Notes: generated from the sequence alone by a model not told the origin. Shown: positions 1 through 5,590, numbered from the stretch's first letter. The stretch is DNA of 14,197 nucleotides from Clostridiaceae bacterium (GCA_904502175.1 CAJGDU010000017.1:1-14197), one strand, 5' to 3'. Made by a program: numbers and translations.

Positions 1-1053
1 GAAGAACTTCGCGATGTCGACCATGCAGTTGTCCTCATCCATGACGATGAGTCCGCCGGAGCCCATAATGGAGCCGATCTCGGCGAGGTGTTCATAGTCC
101 ATCTGGACGTCGAAGTGCGAAGCGGGGATACAGCCGCCGGACGGACCGCCGGTCTGGGCCGCTTTGAATGTCTTGCCGTTCGGGATGCCGCCGCCGATCT
201 CTTCGACGACTGTCCGAAGGGTGGTGCCCATGGGGATCTCCACAAGGCCGGTGTGTTTGATCTTGCCGCCGAGGGCAAAGACCTTCGTGCCTTTGGACTT
301 CTCGGTACCCATGTCGGCAAACCAGTCCGCGCCCTTGAGGATGATCTGGGGGATGTTCGCCCAGGTCTCGACGTTGTTCAGGATGGAGGGGCTGTTGAAC
401 AGACCCTTTTCCGCCGGGAACGGAGGACGGGGCCGCGGCTCGCCGCGGTTGCCTTCGATGGATGTCATGAGGGCCGTCTCTTCGCCGCAGACAAAGGCGC
501 CGGCGCCCAGCCGGATGTCGATGTCGAAGTCGAAGCCGGTCCCGTAGATGTTCTTGCCGAACAGACCGTATTCACGGGCCTGCTGCAGGGCGATGTTCAG
601 ACGCTTGACCGCGACGGGGTATTCCGCACGGACATAGATGTAGCCCTGAGAAGAGCCGATGGCATAGCCGGCAATGGCCATGGCCTCGAGCACGACGTGG
701 GGGTCACCTTCGAGGACCGAACGGTCCATGAACGCGCCGGGGTCGCCTTCGTCGGCGTTACAGCAGACATATTTCTGAGGGGCGTCGTAGCCCTTCGCGA
801 ATTTCCATTTGAGACCTGTCGGGAAGCCGGCGCCGCCGCGGCCGCGGAGGCCGGAGTCCAGCATGACCTGGATGACGTCGTCCGGAGTCATTTCCGTCAG
901 GACTTTGTGCAGGGCCATATACCCGTCCATCGCCAGATATTCGTCGATGTTCTCGGGGTCGATGACGCCGCAGTTCTTTAATGCAACTCTCTTTTGGATC
1001 TGATAAAACTCGGTATCCGTCAAAGCAGTTGCGATTCCGTTGTTAAGACTCAT
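1..1053 (-). CDS. hndC: NuoF-like NADH/FMN flavoprotein subunit of [FeFe] hydrogenase (HndC), 3' end outside window
   Basis: Partial gene: 351 codons are open from ATG 1053 to base 1. The protein resembles the 51-kDa NuoF/HydB/HndC family, which binds FMN and NAD(H) and passes electrons to iron-sulfur clusters. Visible motifs are the glycine-rich GLRGRGGAGFPTG at about residues 68-80, CNADEGDPGAF at 98-108, and GAGAFVCGEETAL at 183-195; these form the flavin/nucleotide site in the family. The cysteine motif for the N3-type 4Fe-4S cluster and any C-terminal ferredoxin domain would lie beyond the window. No N-terminal thioredoxin-like 2Fe-2S domain is fused, which fits the separate HndB gene just upstream. 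GGAGG stands 8 bases before the ATG; the gap to hndB is 19 bases. Seen: family motifs. Inferred: a hydrogenase rather than another NADH-dependent complex, because the catalytic subunit is not visible. A formate dehydrogenase-linked NuoEF is the main alternative. Confidence 0.93.
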   Translation of the reverse strand, partial: MSLNNGIATALTDTEFYQIQKRVALKNCGVIDPENIDEYLAMDGYMALHKVLTEMTPDDVIQVMLDSGLRGRGGAGFPTGLKWKFAKGYDAPQKYVCCNADEGDPGAFMDRSVLEGDPHVVLEAMAIAGYAIGSSQGYIYVRAEYPVAVKRLNIALQQAREYGLFGKNIYGTGFDFDIDIRLGAGAFVCGEETALMTSIEGNRGEPRPRPPFPAEKGLFNSPSILNNVETWANIPQIILKGADWFADMGTEKSKGTKVFALGGKIKHTGLVEIPMGTTLRTVVEEIGGGIPNGKTFKAAQTGGPSGGCIPASHFDVQMDYEHLAEIGSIMGSGGLIVMDEDNCMVDIAKFF

Positions 1054-1072
1054 AATACTGCCCTCCGTTTTA

Positions 1073-1441
1073 TCAGACTTCGGTGGCACCGATGGTGTAC
1101 TCGGTGACAATGTTTCCACCCTTCAGATGCTCTTCGACGATGCGTTTCGCCTTCTCGGCATCCATCTTCACGTAAGTGGTGCGGGTGGTTCCATCGTAAA
1201 CTTCCGCAACAGGCTCGTACTGGCAGATGCCGACGCAGCCCGTCTGCTTGACTGAGATGGTCTCGCCGAGACCCGCGTCCTTCACGCCTTCCGTAAACGC
1301 TTCGAGGACGGGAGTGGCGCCGGCCGCGATACCGCAGGTCGCCATACCGACGACAACGCGCTTCTGACCGGGCTTGTCAGCGAGGGTGATCTCTGCCTTC
1401 ATTTTTTCCCGAATGGCAGTGAGTTCCTGCATACTCTTCAT
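1073..1441 (-). CDS. hndB: thioredoxin-like [2Fe-2S] ferredoxin-domain protein (HndB)
   Basis: A 122-residue soluble protein of the HndB type, thought to relay electrons between the NuoF-like and NuoE-like subunits in NADP-reducing and bifurcating hydrogenases. The core motifs are VVVGMATCGIAAGA at residues 29-42 and QTGCVGIC at 66-73, followed by a beta strand/helix end (TYVKMDAEKAKRIVEEHL) typical of the thioredoxin-like ferredoxin fold. Only three cysteines are present (36, 69, 73), so one cluster ligand is either non-cysteine or absent; as I recall, relatives with the same MATCGIAAGA motif share this. The start is ATG 1441, preceded by a strong AAGGAGGAGG that begins directly at the stop codon of hndA, with a 17-base gap. 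Position between NuoE-like and NuoF-like genes supports the call. Cluster content is inferred. Confidence 0.9.
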   Translation of the reverse strand: MKSMQELTAIREKMKAEITLADKPGQKRVVVGMATCGIAAGATPVLEAFTEGVKDAGLGETISVKQTGCVGICQYEPVAEVYDGTTRTTYVKMDAEKAKRIVEEHLKGGNIVTEYTIGATEV

Positions 1442-1458
1442 ATTGGCTCTCCTCCTCC

Positions 1459-1950
1459 TTACGCGTATTTGGCCAGGACCTCAGAGACCTGACCCGGGGT
1501 CATCCGGCTGTAGACGTCGCCGTCGACCAGCATGACCGGCGCGAGGCCGCAGGCGCCGACGCAGCGGCACGAGGACAGCGAGAAGTTCCGGTCGTCTGTG
1601 CATCCGCCTTCCCCGATGCCAAGCTGGTTCGAGATCTCATCGAAGATGAGCTGCGAGCCTTTGACATAGCAGGCGGTGCCGAGGCAGACAGAGATTTCGT
1701 GTTTGCCTTTCGGAGCGAGGGCGAACTGCGCATAGAAGGTGGCGATCCCGTAGATTTTTTCAATGGGGACATCCATGGCATCGGAGATGATGCTCTGGAC
1801 CTCGATGGGCAGATAGCCGTAGATTTCCTGTGCTTTCTGCATGACAGGCATGAGCGCTCCCGGCAGGTCTTTCATCTCGTCGATCGCCGCCAGAAGTTCT
1901 GCCTCCTGCTCTGCAGTGCCCAGGAAAGCCATTTTGGTTTTCATTTCCAT
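1459..1950 (-). CDS. hndA: NuoE-like [2Fe-2S] subunit of NAD(P)H-linked hydrogenase (HndA)
   Basis: A 163-residue protein of the 24-kDa NuoE/HydC/HndA family, a thioredoxin-fold [2Fe-2S] electron carrier that partners the NuoF-like flavoprotein. An N-terminal helical part (about 14-80) contains LMPVMQKAQEIYGYLP and YGIATFYAQF, both characteristic of the family. Cluster ligands are C89 and C94 (CLGTACYVKG) and C130 and C134 (CVGACG), the expected C-x4-C and C-x3-C spacing. Length is normal. ATG 1950 has GGAGG six bases upstream. It is the first gene after a 469-base gap behind rplQ, so it is the promoter-proximal gene of its own operon with hndB and hndC. NuoE proteins also serve complex I and NAD-dependent formate dehydrogenases; the following HndB-type gene favours the hydrogenase version. 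Confidence 0.94.
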   Translation of the reverse strand: MEMKTKMAFLGTAEQEAELLAAIDEMKDLPGALMPVMQKAQEIYGYLPIEVQSIISDAMDVPIEKIYGIATFYAQFALAPKGKHEISVCLGTACYVKGSQLIFDEISNQLGIGEGGCTDDRNFSLSSCRCVGACGLAPVMLVDGDVYSRMTPGQVSEVLAKYA

Positions 1951-2001
1951 AAGTTACCTCCTTTGAAAGATCTTATCCATTGCCTAATTGCGATGTCCCC
2001 C

Positions 2002-2027
2002 AAAAAAACTCCCAACGCGGGACCGCG
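2002..2027 (-). promoter_or_regulatory. possible weak attenuator in hndA leader
   Basis: On the minus strand a CGCG-GTCC-CGCG hairpin (2027-2016) is followed, after seven bases, by seven T residues (2008-2002). An alternative short stem TCCC/GGGA sits one base from the T-tract. Either stem is short for an intrinsic terminator, so this is at most a pausing or attenuation site between the proposed start point near 2042 and hndA. Inference only. Confidence 0.25.
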
Positions 2028-2048
2028 CAACTATGTAATTCCAATTTC

Positions 2049-2057
2049 ATTGTAGCA
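2049..2057 (-). promoter_or_regulatory. extended -10 promoter for hndABC (proximal promoter)
   Basis: The minus strand reads TGCTACAAT, matching the extended -10 consensus TGnTATAAT with one change. No good -35 hexamer lies 16-18 bases upstream, which is common for extended -10 promoters and for activator-dependent ones. The predicted start is near 2042, giving a leader of about 92 bases to the ATG at 1950. The proximal arm of the 2071-2113 inverted repeat occupies the place of a -35 element. Confidence 0.45.
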
Positions 2058-2070
2058 GAGAACGTATCGA

Positions 2071-2113
2071 AAAGATTGACATATTCTGTGCATTTGTACA
2101 GATGTCAATCTTT
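2071..2113. repeat. perfect 12-base inverted repeat, candidate operator or RNA hairpin upstream of hndA
   Basis: AAAGATTGACAT (2071-2082) and ATGTCAATCTTT (2102-2113) are exact reverse complements separated by 19 bases. An inner, nearly symmetric CTGTGC-ATTT-GTACAG (2086-2101) continues the symmetry. Arm centres are 31 bases apart, about three helical turns. Relative to the proposed start near 2042 the arms lie at roughly -30 to -41 and -61 to -72, positions usable by a dimeric regulator contacting RNA polymerase. If transcribed from further upstream it would instead form a stable hairpin. I do not recognise the half-site; it is not a Rex site and not a Gram-positive LexA box. Confidence 0.6.
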
Positions 2114-2122
2114 GATGCGTTT

Positions 2123-2190
2123 TGCTGGACTTGCGCACAAAAAACCGCCGTGCCACGTGGTCTCTCGGGCGATGGACCATGCAGCCAGCA
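2123..2190. other. potentially structured segment of unknown function
   Basis: Nested complementarity suggests a three-way-junction fold: outer TGCTGG (2123-2128) with CCAGCA (2185-2190) plus an inner TGC/GCA; a side stem GCAC (2135-2138) with GTGC (2150-2153); and CGTGGTC (2155-2161) with GACCATG (2175-2181). The last stem has a G-U pair on the plus strand and an A-C mismatch on the minus strand. It includes the palindrome CCACGTGG (2153-2160). It matches no riboswitch that I recognise. The pairings are short and may be chance. Confidence 0.2.
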
Positions 2191-2231
2191 AGCAGCAGTC
2201 ATAATAAACACTTTCTGTTTTTGTTATTTAA

Positions 2232-2258
2232 TTGACAAGCCACAGCTTCTATTATAAT
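2232..2258 (+). promoter_or_regulatory. promoter-like hexamers on the plus strand
   Basis: TTGACA (2232-2237) and TATAAT (2253-2258) are both perfect consensus hexamers but are separated by only 15 bases, two fewer than optimal. A transcript would start near 2265 and run against the end of rplQ; no plus-strand gene follows. It may drive a small antisense RNA or simply reflect AT-rich sequence. Confidence 0.3.
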
Positions 2259-2278
2259 TATTTTAAGACAAATTTCAA
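2251..2278 (-). promoter_or_regulatory. sigma-A-type promoter toward hndA (distal promoter)
   Basis: The minus strand carries TTGAAA (2278-2273) and TATAAT (2256-2251) separated by 16 bases, a good housekeeping-sigma match just downstream of the rplQ terminator. The predicted start is near 2244, giving an hndA leader of about 290 bases that would include the folded segment and the inverted repeat. It shares its -10 bases with the opposing plus-strand element, so only one of the two may be used at a time. Confidence 0.5.
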
Positions 2279-2319
2279 GAAGTGTCCTATTTTTATATGA
2301 CATTTTTTCGGAATCGTTT

Positions 2320-2348
2320 GGTATAACCGACCAAGCGGTCGTTAAACC
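2320..2348 (-). repeat. imperfect inverted repeat behind the rplQ terminator
   Basis: On the minus strand GGTTTAACGACC and GGTCGGTTATACC pair around a GCTT loop with one bulged base and one T-T mismatch. It begins 12 bases past the T-tract of the main terminator. There is no T-tract after it, so it is not a second intrinsic terminator by itself; it could stabilise read-through RNA ends or be incidental. Confidence 0.3.
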
Positions 2349-2359
2349 ATTGATAAATG

Positions 2360-2391
2360 AAAAAAAGCCCTGCGCCATCTGGCGCAGGGCT
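2360..2391 (-). terminator. intrinsic terminator of the ribosomal-protein superoperon
   Basis: On the minus strand an 11-base perfect GC-rich stem (AGCCCTGCGCC, loop AGAT, GGCGCAGGGCT; 2391-2366) runs straight into a run of seven T residues. It lies about 29 bases after the rplQ stop codon. This is a textbook Rho-independent terminator and marks the 3' end of the long unit. On the opposite strand there is no T-tract, so it is directional. Confidence 0.95.
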
Positions 2392-2419
2392 CTGGTCTTT
2401 ATGAAGTTGGCAGTCGAAC

Positions 2420-2761
2420 TCAGATGAGTTCGATGATGCACATTTCAGCGGCATCGCCGCGACGCGGACCGGTCTTGGTGATTCTGGTGTAACCGCCGTT
2501 GACGTCAGCGTATTTCGGAGCGATCTCATCGAAGAGCTTCTTGACGACATCTTCCTTCGTGACATAGGCAAGGACCTGTCTTTTAGCGGCAAGGTCATCC
2601 TTCTTGGCGATGGTGATCATCTTTTCGGTCATCGCGCGAACTTCCTTCGCACGGGTAACGGTCGTTTCGATTTTGCCGTTCTCGAGCAGGAACGTGACCA
2701 TGGCGCGAAGCATGGCTTTGCGATGGTCGCTGGCTCTGCCGAGTTTTCTCGTACCAGGCAT
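2420..2761 (-). CDS. rplQ: 50S ribosomal protein L17
   Basis: A 113-residue L17, a large-subunit protein near the exit tunnel. It starts MPGTRKLGRASDHRKAMLRAM, matching the conserved L17 N-terminus, and continues with TTVTRAKEVRAMTEKMITIAKK. The length is that of short Gram-positive L17 proteins. It is the last gene of the alpha cluster, 20 bases after rpoA, and is followed by the intrinsic terminator. GGAGG stands before the ATG. In many Bacillota the next genes would be ecfA/ecfT and truA; here the next genes are hndABC. Confidence 0.98.
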   Translation of the reverse strand: MPGTRKLGRASDHRKAMLRAMVTFLLENGKIETTVTRAKEVRAMTEKMITIAKKDDLAAKRQVLAYVTKEDVVKKLFDEIAPKYADVNGGYTRITKTGPRRGDAAEMCIIELI

Positions 2762-2781
2762 TGGTAGTTTCCTCCTTTGTC

Positions 2782-3732
2782 TTATTCTTCGTCCTTACGG
2801 AGAGAGAATCCGAGGGAATCCAGCTTCGCGATGACTTCGGCAAGAGACTTCGTACCGAGGTTGCGGACTTTCATCATGTCGTCTTCGGATTTGTTCGTCA
2901 GGTCTTCGACTGTGTTGATGCCTGCTCTCTTCAAGCAGTTAAAGGAACGAACAGACAAATCAAGTTCTTCAATGGTCATCTCTAAGACCTTTTCGCGGGA
3001 GTTGTCGTCCTTCTCCACGAGCACGTCTGTCATGAATTCAGATTCAGACAAGTCGATGAACAACTTGAGGTGATCGTTGAGGATCTTGGCAGCAAGCGAT
3101 ACCGCGTCCTTCGCGGACAGCGTACCGTTTGTCCACACCTCCAGGGTCAGCTTGTCGTAGTCGATGCGCTGGCCGACACGGGTGTTCTCAACAGTGAAGT
3201 TTACCTTCAGAACGGGTGAGTAGATGGAGTCGATGGCAATGACGCCTGTCGGCGGCTGCAGTTTTTCCTTGTTTCTGTCAGCGGACACATATCCTCTGCC
3301 ATTGTCTACTGTCATCTCCATGGACAGCTTGGCATCCTTGTCGAGGGATGCTATATGAAGCTCCGGATTGAAGATCTCGATTTCGGAATCTCCCTTGATG
3401 TCACCAGCGGTGACCTCGCCTTCTCCGGTTGCATCGATGTATACGGTTTTCGGGCCGTCGCCATTGATCTTGATGATGACGCTCTTGAGGTTGAGGACGA
3501 TCTCCGTGATGTCTTCTTTGACACCGGGGATGGTATCGAACTCATGGACCTTGCCGTCGATCTTCACAGAAGTGATGGCATATCCCGGAAGGGAAGAAAG
3601 CAGGACTCGTCTCATGCTGTTGCCGAGAGTCGTACCAAAACCTCTCTCCAGAGGCTCGAGGGTGAACTTGCCGTAAGTGCTGTTCTCTTCCTGGTTGAAT
3701 ACTTCGATATTAGGCTTCTCAATACCGATCAT
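2782..3732 (-). CDS. rpoA: DNA-directed RNA polymerase subunit alpha
   Basis: A 316-residue RNA polymerase alpha subunit, the dimeric scaffold for beta and beta' assembly. The N-terminal domain (about 1-230) includes PLERGFGTTLGNSMRRVLLSS (about 28-48, the dimer/assembly motif) and HEFDTIPGVKEDITEIVLNL. A linker leads to the C-terminal domain (about 245-316) with LSVRSFNCLKRAGINTVEDL and VRNLGTKSLAEVIAKL, the helix-hairpin-helix region that contacts UP elements and activators. Length is normal. ATG 3732 has GGAGGG upstream. It sits between rpsD (54-base gap, the widest in the superoperon) and rplQ, the standard alpha-operon position. A small repeat in the 54-base gap could pair with its ribosome binding site. 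Confidence 0.99.
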   Translation of the reverse strand: MIGIEKPNIEVFNQEENSTYGKFTLEPLERGFGTTLGNSMRRVLLSSLPGYAITSVKIDGKVHEFDTIPGVKEDITEIVLNLKSVIIKINGDGPKTVYIDATGEGEVTAGDIKGDSEIEIFNPELHIASLDKDAKLSMEMTVDNGRGYVSADRNKEKLQPPTGVIAIDSIYSPVLKVNFTVENTRVGQRIDYDKLTLEVWTNGTLSAKDAVSLAAKILNDHLKLFIDLSESEFMTDVLVEKDDNSREKVLEMTIEELDLSVRSFNCLKRAGINTVEDLTNKSEDDMMKVRNLGTKSLAEVIAKLDSLGFSLRKDEE

Positions 3733-3735
3733 TCG

Positions 3736-3773
3736 TAACCCTCCTTAAAGTCAAAAATGTGGATTGCGGGTTA
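3736..3773 (-). promoter_or_regulatory. possible hairpin masking the rpoA ribosome binding site
   Basis: In the rpsD-rpoA gap the minus strand reads TAACCC (3773-3768) and, 26 bases later, GGGTTA (3741-3736). The second arm overlaps the rpoA Shine-Dalgarno GGAGGG (3744-3739). Six base pairs closing a large AT-rich loop would be marginally stable. It is noted because this is the longest spacer in the ribosomal-protein part. Confidence 0.25.
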
Positions 3774-3786
3774 GTGAGCAGTGGCA

Positions 3787-4389
3787 TTACTTGGAGTAGA
3801 ACTCGACGATGAGGTGTTCCTCCACCGGGAAGTCCACGTCTTCACGAGTCGGGACTCTGGTGATGGTACCGGCAAAATTCGCCTTATCCAGTTCCAGCCA
3901 TGCGGGTGTGGTGATGAGGGGAGCATCTTCACCGGTCAGTCTGCTGAAGACTGCGGAAGAACGGCTCTTCTCTTTGACCGCGACGACCTGGCCGGGTTTG
4001 ACCTGGTAGGACGGGATGTCTACTTTCTTGCCATCTACGGTGAAATGACCGTGAGTTACAAGCTGGCGAGCCTGACGGCGGGTGGTGGCGAAGCCGAGGT
4101 GGAACACGACGTTGTCCAGACGGCGCTCGCAGAGGATGAGAAGGTTCTCACCGGTCTTACCCTGCATCTTGGCTGCTTTTTCATAATAGGAGCGGAACTG
4201 CTTTTCCTGTACGCCGTAAATGAATTTGACTTTCTGCTTCTCATTGAGCTGAGTAGCGTACTCGGACTGTTTTCTTCTCATGTTGCCCTTCGGCTTGCGG
4301 CGGGTGTCCTTGCCGGCATAACCCATGGTTGCCGGAGAAAAGTCAAGGCTCTTCGCTTTCTTGGCGATGGGCTGTCTGTTTCTAGCCAT
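3787..4389 (-). CDS. rpsD: 30S ribosomal protein S4
   Basis: A 200-residue S4, a primary 16S rRNA binder that starts small-subunit assembly and, in several bacteria, represses its own operon. The S4 RNA-binding domain is clear: RRLDNVVFHLGFATTRRQARQLVTHGHFTVDGKKV at about residues 88-122. The N-terminal part (MARNRQPIAKKAKSLDF) lacks the cysteine cluster of zinc-binding S4 proteins, so it is the cysteine-free form even though S14 and L36 here keep their zinc ligands. The location in the alpha cluster between rpsK and rpoA is the clostridial type of arrangement; in Bacillus subtilis rpsD is elsewhere. ATG 4389 has a GGAGG, with a 22-base gap to rpsK. Confidence 0.98.
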   Translation of the reverse strand: MARNRQPIAKKAKSLDFSPATMGYAGKDTRRKPKGNMRRKQSEYATQLNEKQKVKFIYGVQEKQFRSYYEKAAKMQGKTGENLLILCERRLDNVVFHLGFATTRRQARQLVTHGHFTVDGKKVDIPSYQVKPGQVVAVKEKSRSSAVFSRLTGEDAPLITTPAWLELDKANFAGTITRVPTREDVDFPVEEHLIVEFYSK

Positions 4390-4411
4390 ATTGGTTATCC
4401 TCCTTTAACAA

Positions 4412-4816
4412 TCAGACACGACGTCTTTTCGGCGGACGGCATCCGTTGTGCGGAATGGGAGTCACGTCTTTGATCATGGTGACTTCGAGACCGGCAGTCT
4501 GAAGAGCGCGGATGGCGGCTTCACGGCCGGCGCCGGGGCCTTTGACATAGACTTCGATGGTCTTCATGCCACGATCGACAGCAACTTTGGCAGCCGTTTC
4601 AGCGGCGGTCTGTGCTGCGAAGGGAGTGGATTTCTTGGAACCGCGGAAGCCCATTTCACCGGCAGAAGCCCAGGACACAGCGTTGCCCTGTGTGTCGGTG
4701 ATGGTGACGATGGTGTTGTTGAAGGTGGACTGGATATGCGCAGAGCCGCGTTCCACGACCTTGCGGTCACGGCGTCTGCGGGTAGAAGTGTTCTTCTTGG
4801 AACCTTGTTTAGCCAA
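4412..4816 (-). CDS. rpsK: 30S ribosomal protein S11 (TTG start)
   Basis: A 134-residue S11 of the small-subunit platform near the E site. Signature segments are HIQSTFNNTIVTITD, the KGPGAGREAAIRAL turn and the C-terminal DVTPIPHNGCRPPKRRRV. The start is TTG at 4816: AAGGGGGATAA lies just upstream, there is no in-frame ATG near, and translation from TTG gives the expected MAKQGSKK N-terminus. The gap to rpsM is 18 bases. Use of TTG in a highly expressed gene is notable but also occurs in rpsE here. Confidence 0.97.
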   Translation of the reverse strand: MAKQGSKKNTSTRRRRDRKVVERGSAHIQSTFNNTIVTITDTQGNAVSWASAGEMGFRGSKKSTPFAAQTAAETAAKVAVDRGMKTIEVYVKGPGAGREAAIRALQTAGLEVTMIKDVTPIPHNGCRPPKRRRV

Positions 4817-4834
4817 AGTGTTATCCCCCTTAAA

Positions 4835-5203
4835 TTACTTCTTCTTGTTAGCGATGGTCTTTTTCGGACCTTTGCGCGTACGGGCGTTTGTCTTGGAACG
4901 CTGACCTCTGACGGGGAGACCCTTTCTGTGGCGGACGCCACGGTAAGAACCGATCTCGATGAGTCTCTTGATGTTCAGAGCGGTTTCGCGACGGAGATCA
5001 CCTTCGACCTTAAGGTTGTGGTCAATGTAATCACGAAGCTTGGCAACGTCCTGCTCGGTAAGGTCTCTTACGCGAGTGTCAGGGTTGACGCCGGTAGCCG
5101 CGATGATATCTTCTGCAGTCTTTCTGCCGATGCCATGGATGTAAGTAAGAGCGATCTCGATCCTCTTATCTCTCGGCAGGTCGACACCAGATAAACGAGC
5201 CAT
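4835..5203 (-). CDS. rpsM: 30S ribosomal protein S13
   Basis: A 122-residue S13 of the small-subunit head, which contacts 16S rRNA, the P-site tRNA and the inter-subunit bridge. It begins MARLSGVDLPRDKRIEIALTYIHGIGRKTAEDII, the family N-terminus with its helix-hairpin-helix-like element, and ends with the basic tail RHRKGLPVRGQRSKTNARTRKGP. Length is typical. GGAGG stands 9 bases before ATG 5203. It opens the S13-S11-S4-alpha-L17 block, 36 bases after rpmJ. Confidence 0.98.
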   Translation of the reverse strand: MARLSGVDLPRDKRIEIALTYIHGIGRKTAEDIIAATGVNPDTRVRDLTEQDVAKLRDYIDHNLKVEGDLRRETALNIKRLIEIGSYRGVRHRKGLPVRGQRSKTNARTRKGPKKTIANKKK

Positions 5204-5239
5204 GTGTTGGCACCTCCATTAAGTGTTACTGTTCAGGAC

Positions 5240-5353
5240 TTAACCCTGACGCTGTTTGTGCTTCGGGTTTTCACAGATGACCATGACTTTACCCTTGCGC
5301 TTGATGATCTTGCACTTTTCGCACATCTTTTTCACAGAAGGTCTGACTTTCAT
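5240..5353 (-). CDS. rpmJ: 50S ribosomal protein L36
   Basis: A 37-codon gene read directly from the minus strand: it begins MKVRPSVKKMCEKCKIIK and ends CENPKHKQRQG before TAA. This is the standard L36, a small zinc-ribbon protein of the large subunit. The zinc ligands C11, C14, C27 and H32 are all present, so it is the zinc-containing form. GGAGG lies seven bases before ATG 5353. Gaps are 18 bases to infA and 36 to rpsM, the conserved infA-rpmJ-rpsM order. Confidence 0.98.
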   Translation of the reverse strand: MKVRPSVKKMCEKCKIIKRKGKVMVICENPKHKQRQG

Positions 5354-5371
5354 TGTGTTACCTCCTCAAAT

Positions 5372-5590
5372 TTACTTCGATCGCCATGTGATCCGGCCAC
5401 GGGTAAGGTCGTATGGCGACATTTCGACCGTTACCTTGTCTCCCGGAAGGATGCGGATGAAGTTCATGCGCAGCTTGCCGGAAATGTGGGCCAGTATCTG
5501 ATGTCCGTTTTCGAGTTCTACCTTGAACATGGTGTTCGGGAGTGCTTCGACGACGGTACCTTCAATTTCGATCATATCCTGTTTCGACAT
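5372..5590 (-). CDS. infA: translation initiation factor IF-1
   Basis: A 72-residue IF-1, the S1/OB-fold factor that occupies the 30S A site during initiation. Conserved segments are IEIEGTVVEALPNTMFKVEL, the central GHQILAHISGKLRMNFIRIL, and PGDKVTVEMSPYDLTRGRI near the end. Length is exact for the family. ATG 5590 is preceded by a GGAGG-type site in the 21-base gap after map. It precedes rpmJ in the usual order. Confidence 0.98.
   Translation of the reverse strand: MSKQDMIEIEGTVVEALPNTMFKVELENGHQILAHISGKLRMNFIRILPGDKVTVEMSPYDLTRGRITWRSK

Larger units (their letters stand above)
1951..2419. other. intergenic regulatory region between rplQ and hndA
   Basis: This is the only stretch over 60 bases without a supported gene. 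From high to low coordinates it contains the rplQ terminator (2360-2391), a second imperfect hairpin (2320-2348), an AT-rich block with promoter-like hexamers on both strands (2232-2278), a folded candidate (2123-2190), a perfect 12-base inverted repeat (2071-2113), an extended -10 element (2049-2057), and a small hairpin with a T-tract in the hndA leader (2002-2027). Open frames here are short and lack ribosome binding sites, unlike every real gene in the window. Base composition shifts from GC-rich coding DNA to AT-rich around 2200-2310. Confidence 0.8.

Noticed and set aside
88..981. 297-codon open frame on the plus strand opposite hndC
   Set aside because: The minus-strand frame carries the NuoF motifs GLRGRGGAGFPTG, CNADEGDPGAF and CGEETAL; the plus-strand product shows only low-complexity mirror sequence.
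1954..1980. 8-codon micro-ORF (MDKIFQRR) ending in the hndA ribosome binding site
   Set aside because: Its stop overlaps the AGGAGGTAA before hndA, which is suggestive, but it has no good binding site of its own and may be chance.
2086..2101. CTGT-N8-ACAG, the form of a gammaproteobacterial LexA box
   Set aside because: The gene content indicates Bacillota, whose LexA recognises GAAC-N4-GTTC, and the hnd genes are not SOS genes. It is better explained as the core of the larger inverted repeat.
2143..2160. Resemblance of TGGCACGGCGG (minus strand) to the T-box core TGGNACCGCG
   Set aside because: One core base differs, there is no specifier stem or matching antiterminator, and the downstream genes are not aminoacyl-tRNA or amino-acid genes.
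2047..2202. 51-codon minus-strand ORF (starts MTAACWLHGPSPERP) in the intergenic region
   Set aside because: It lacks a Shine-Dalgarno site, whereas real genes here nearly all have strong ones, and it spans the proposed proximal promoter. A leader peptide is not excluded but is unsupported.
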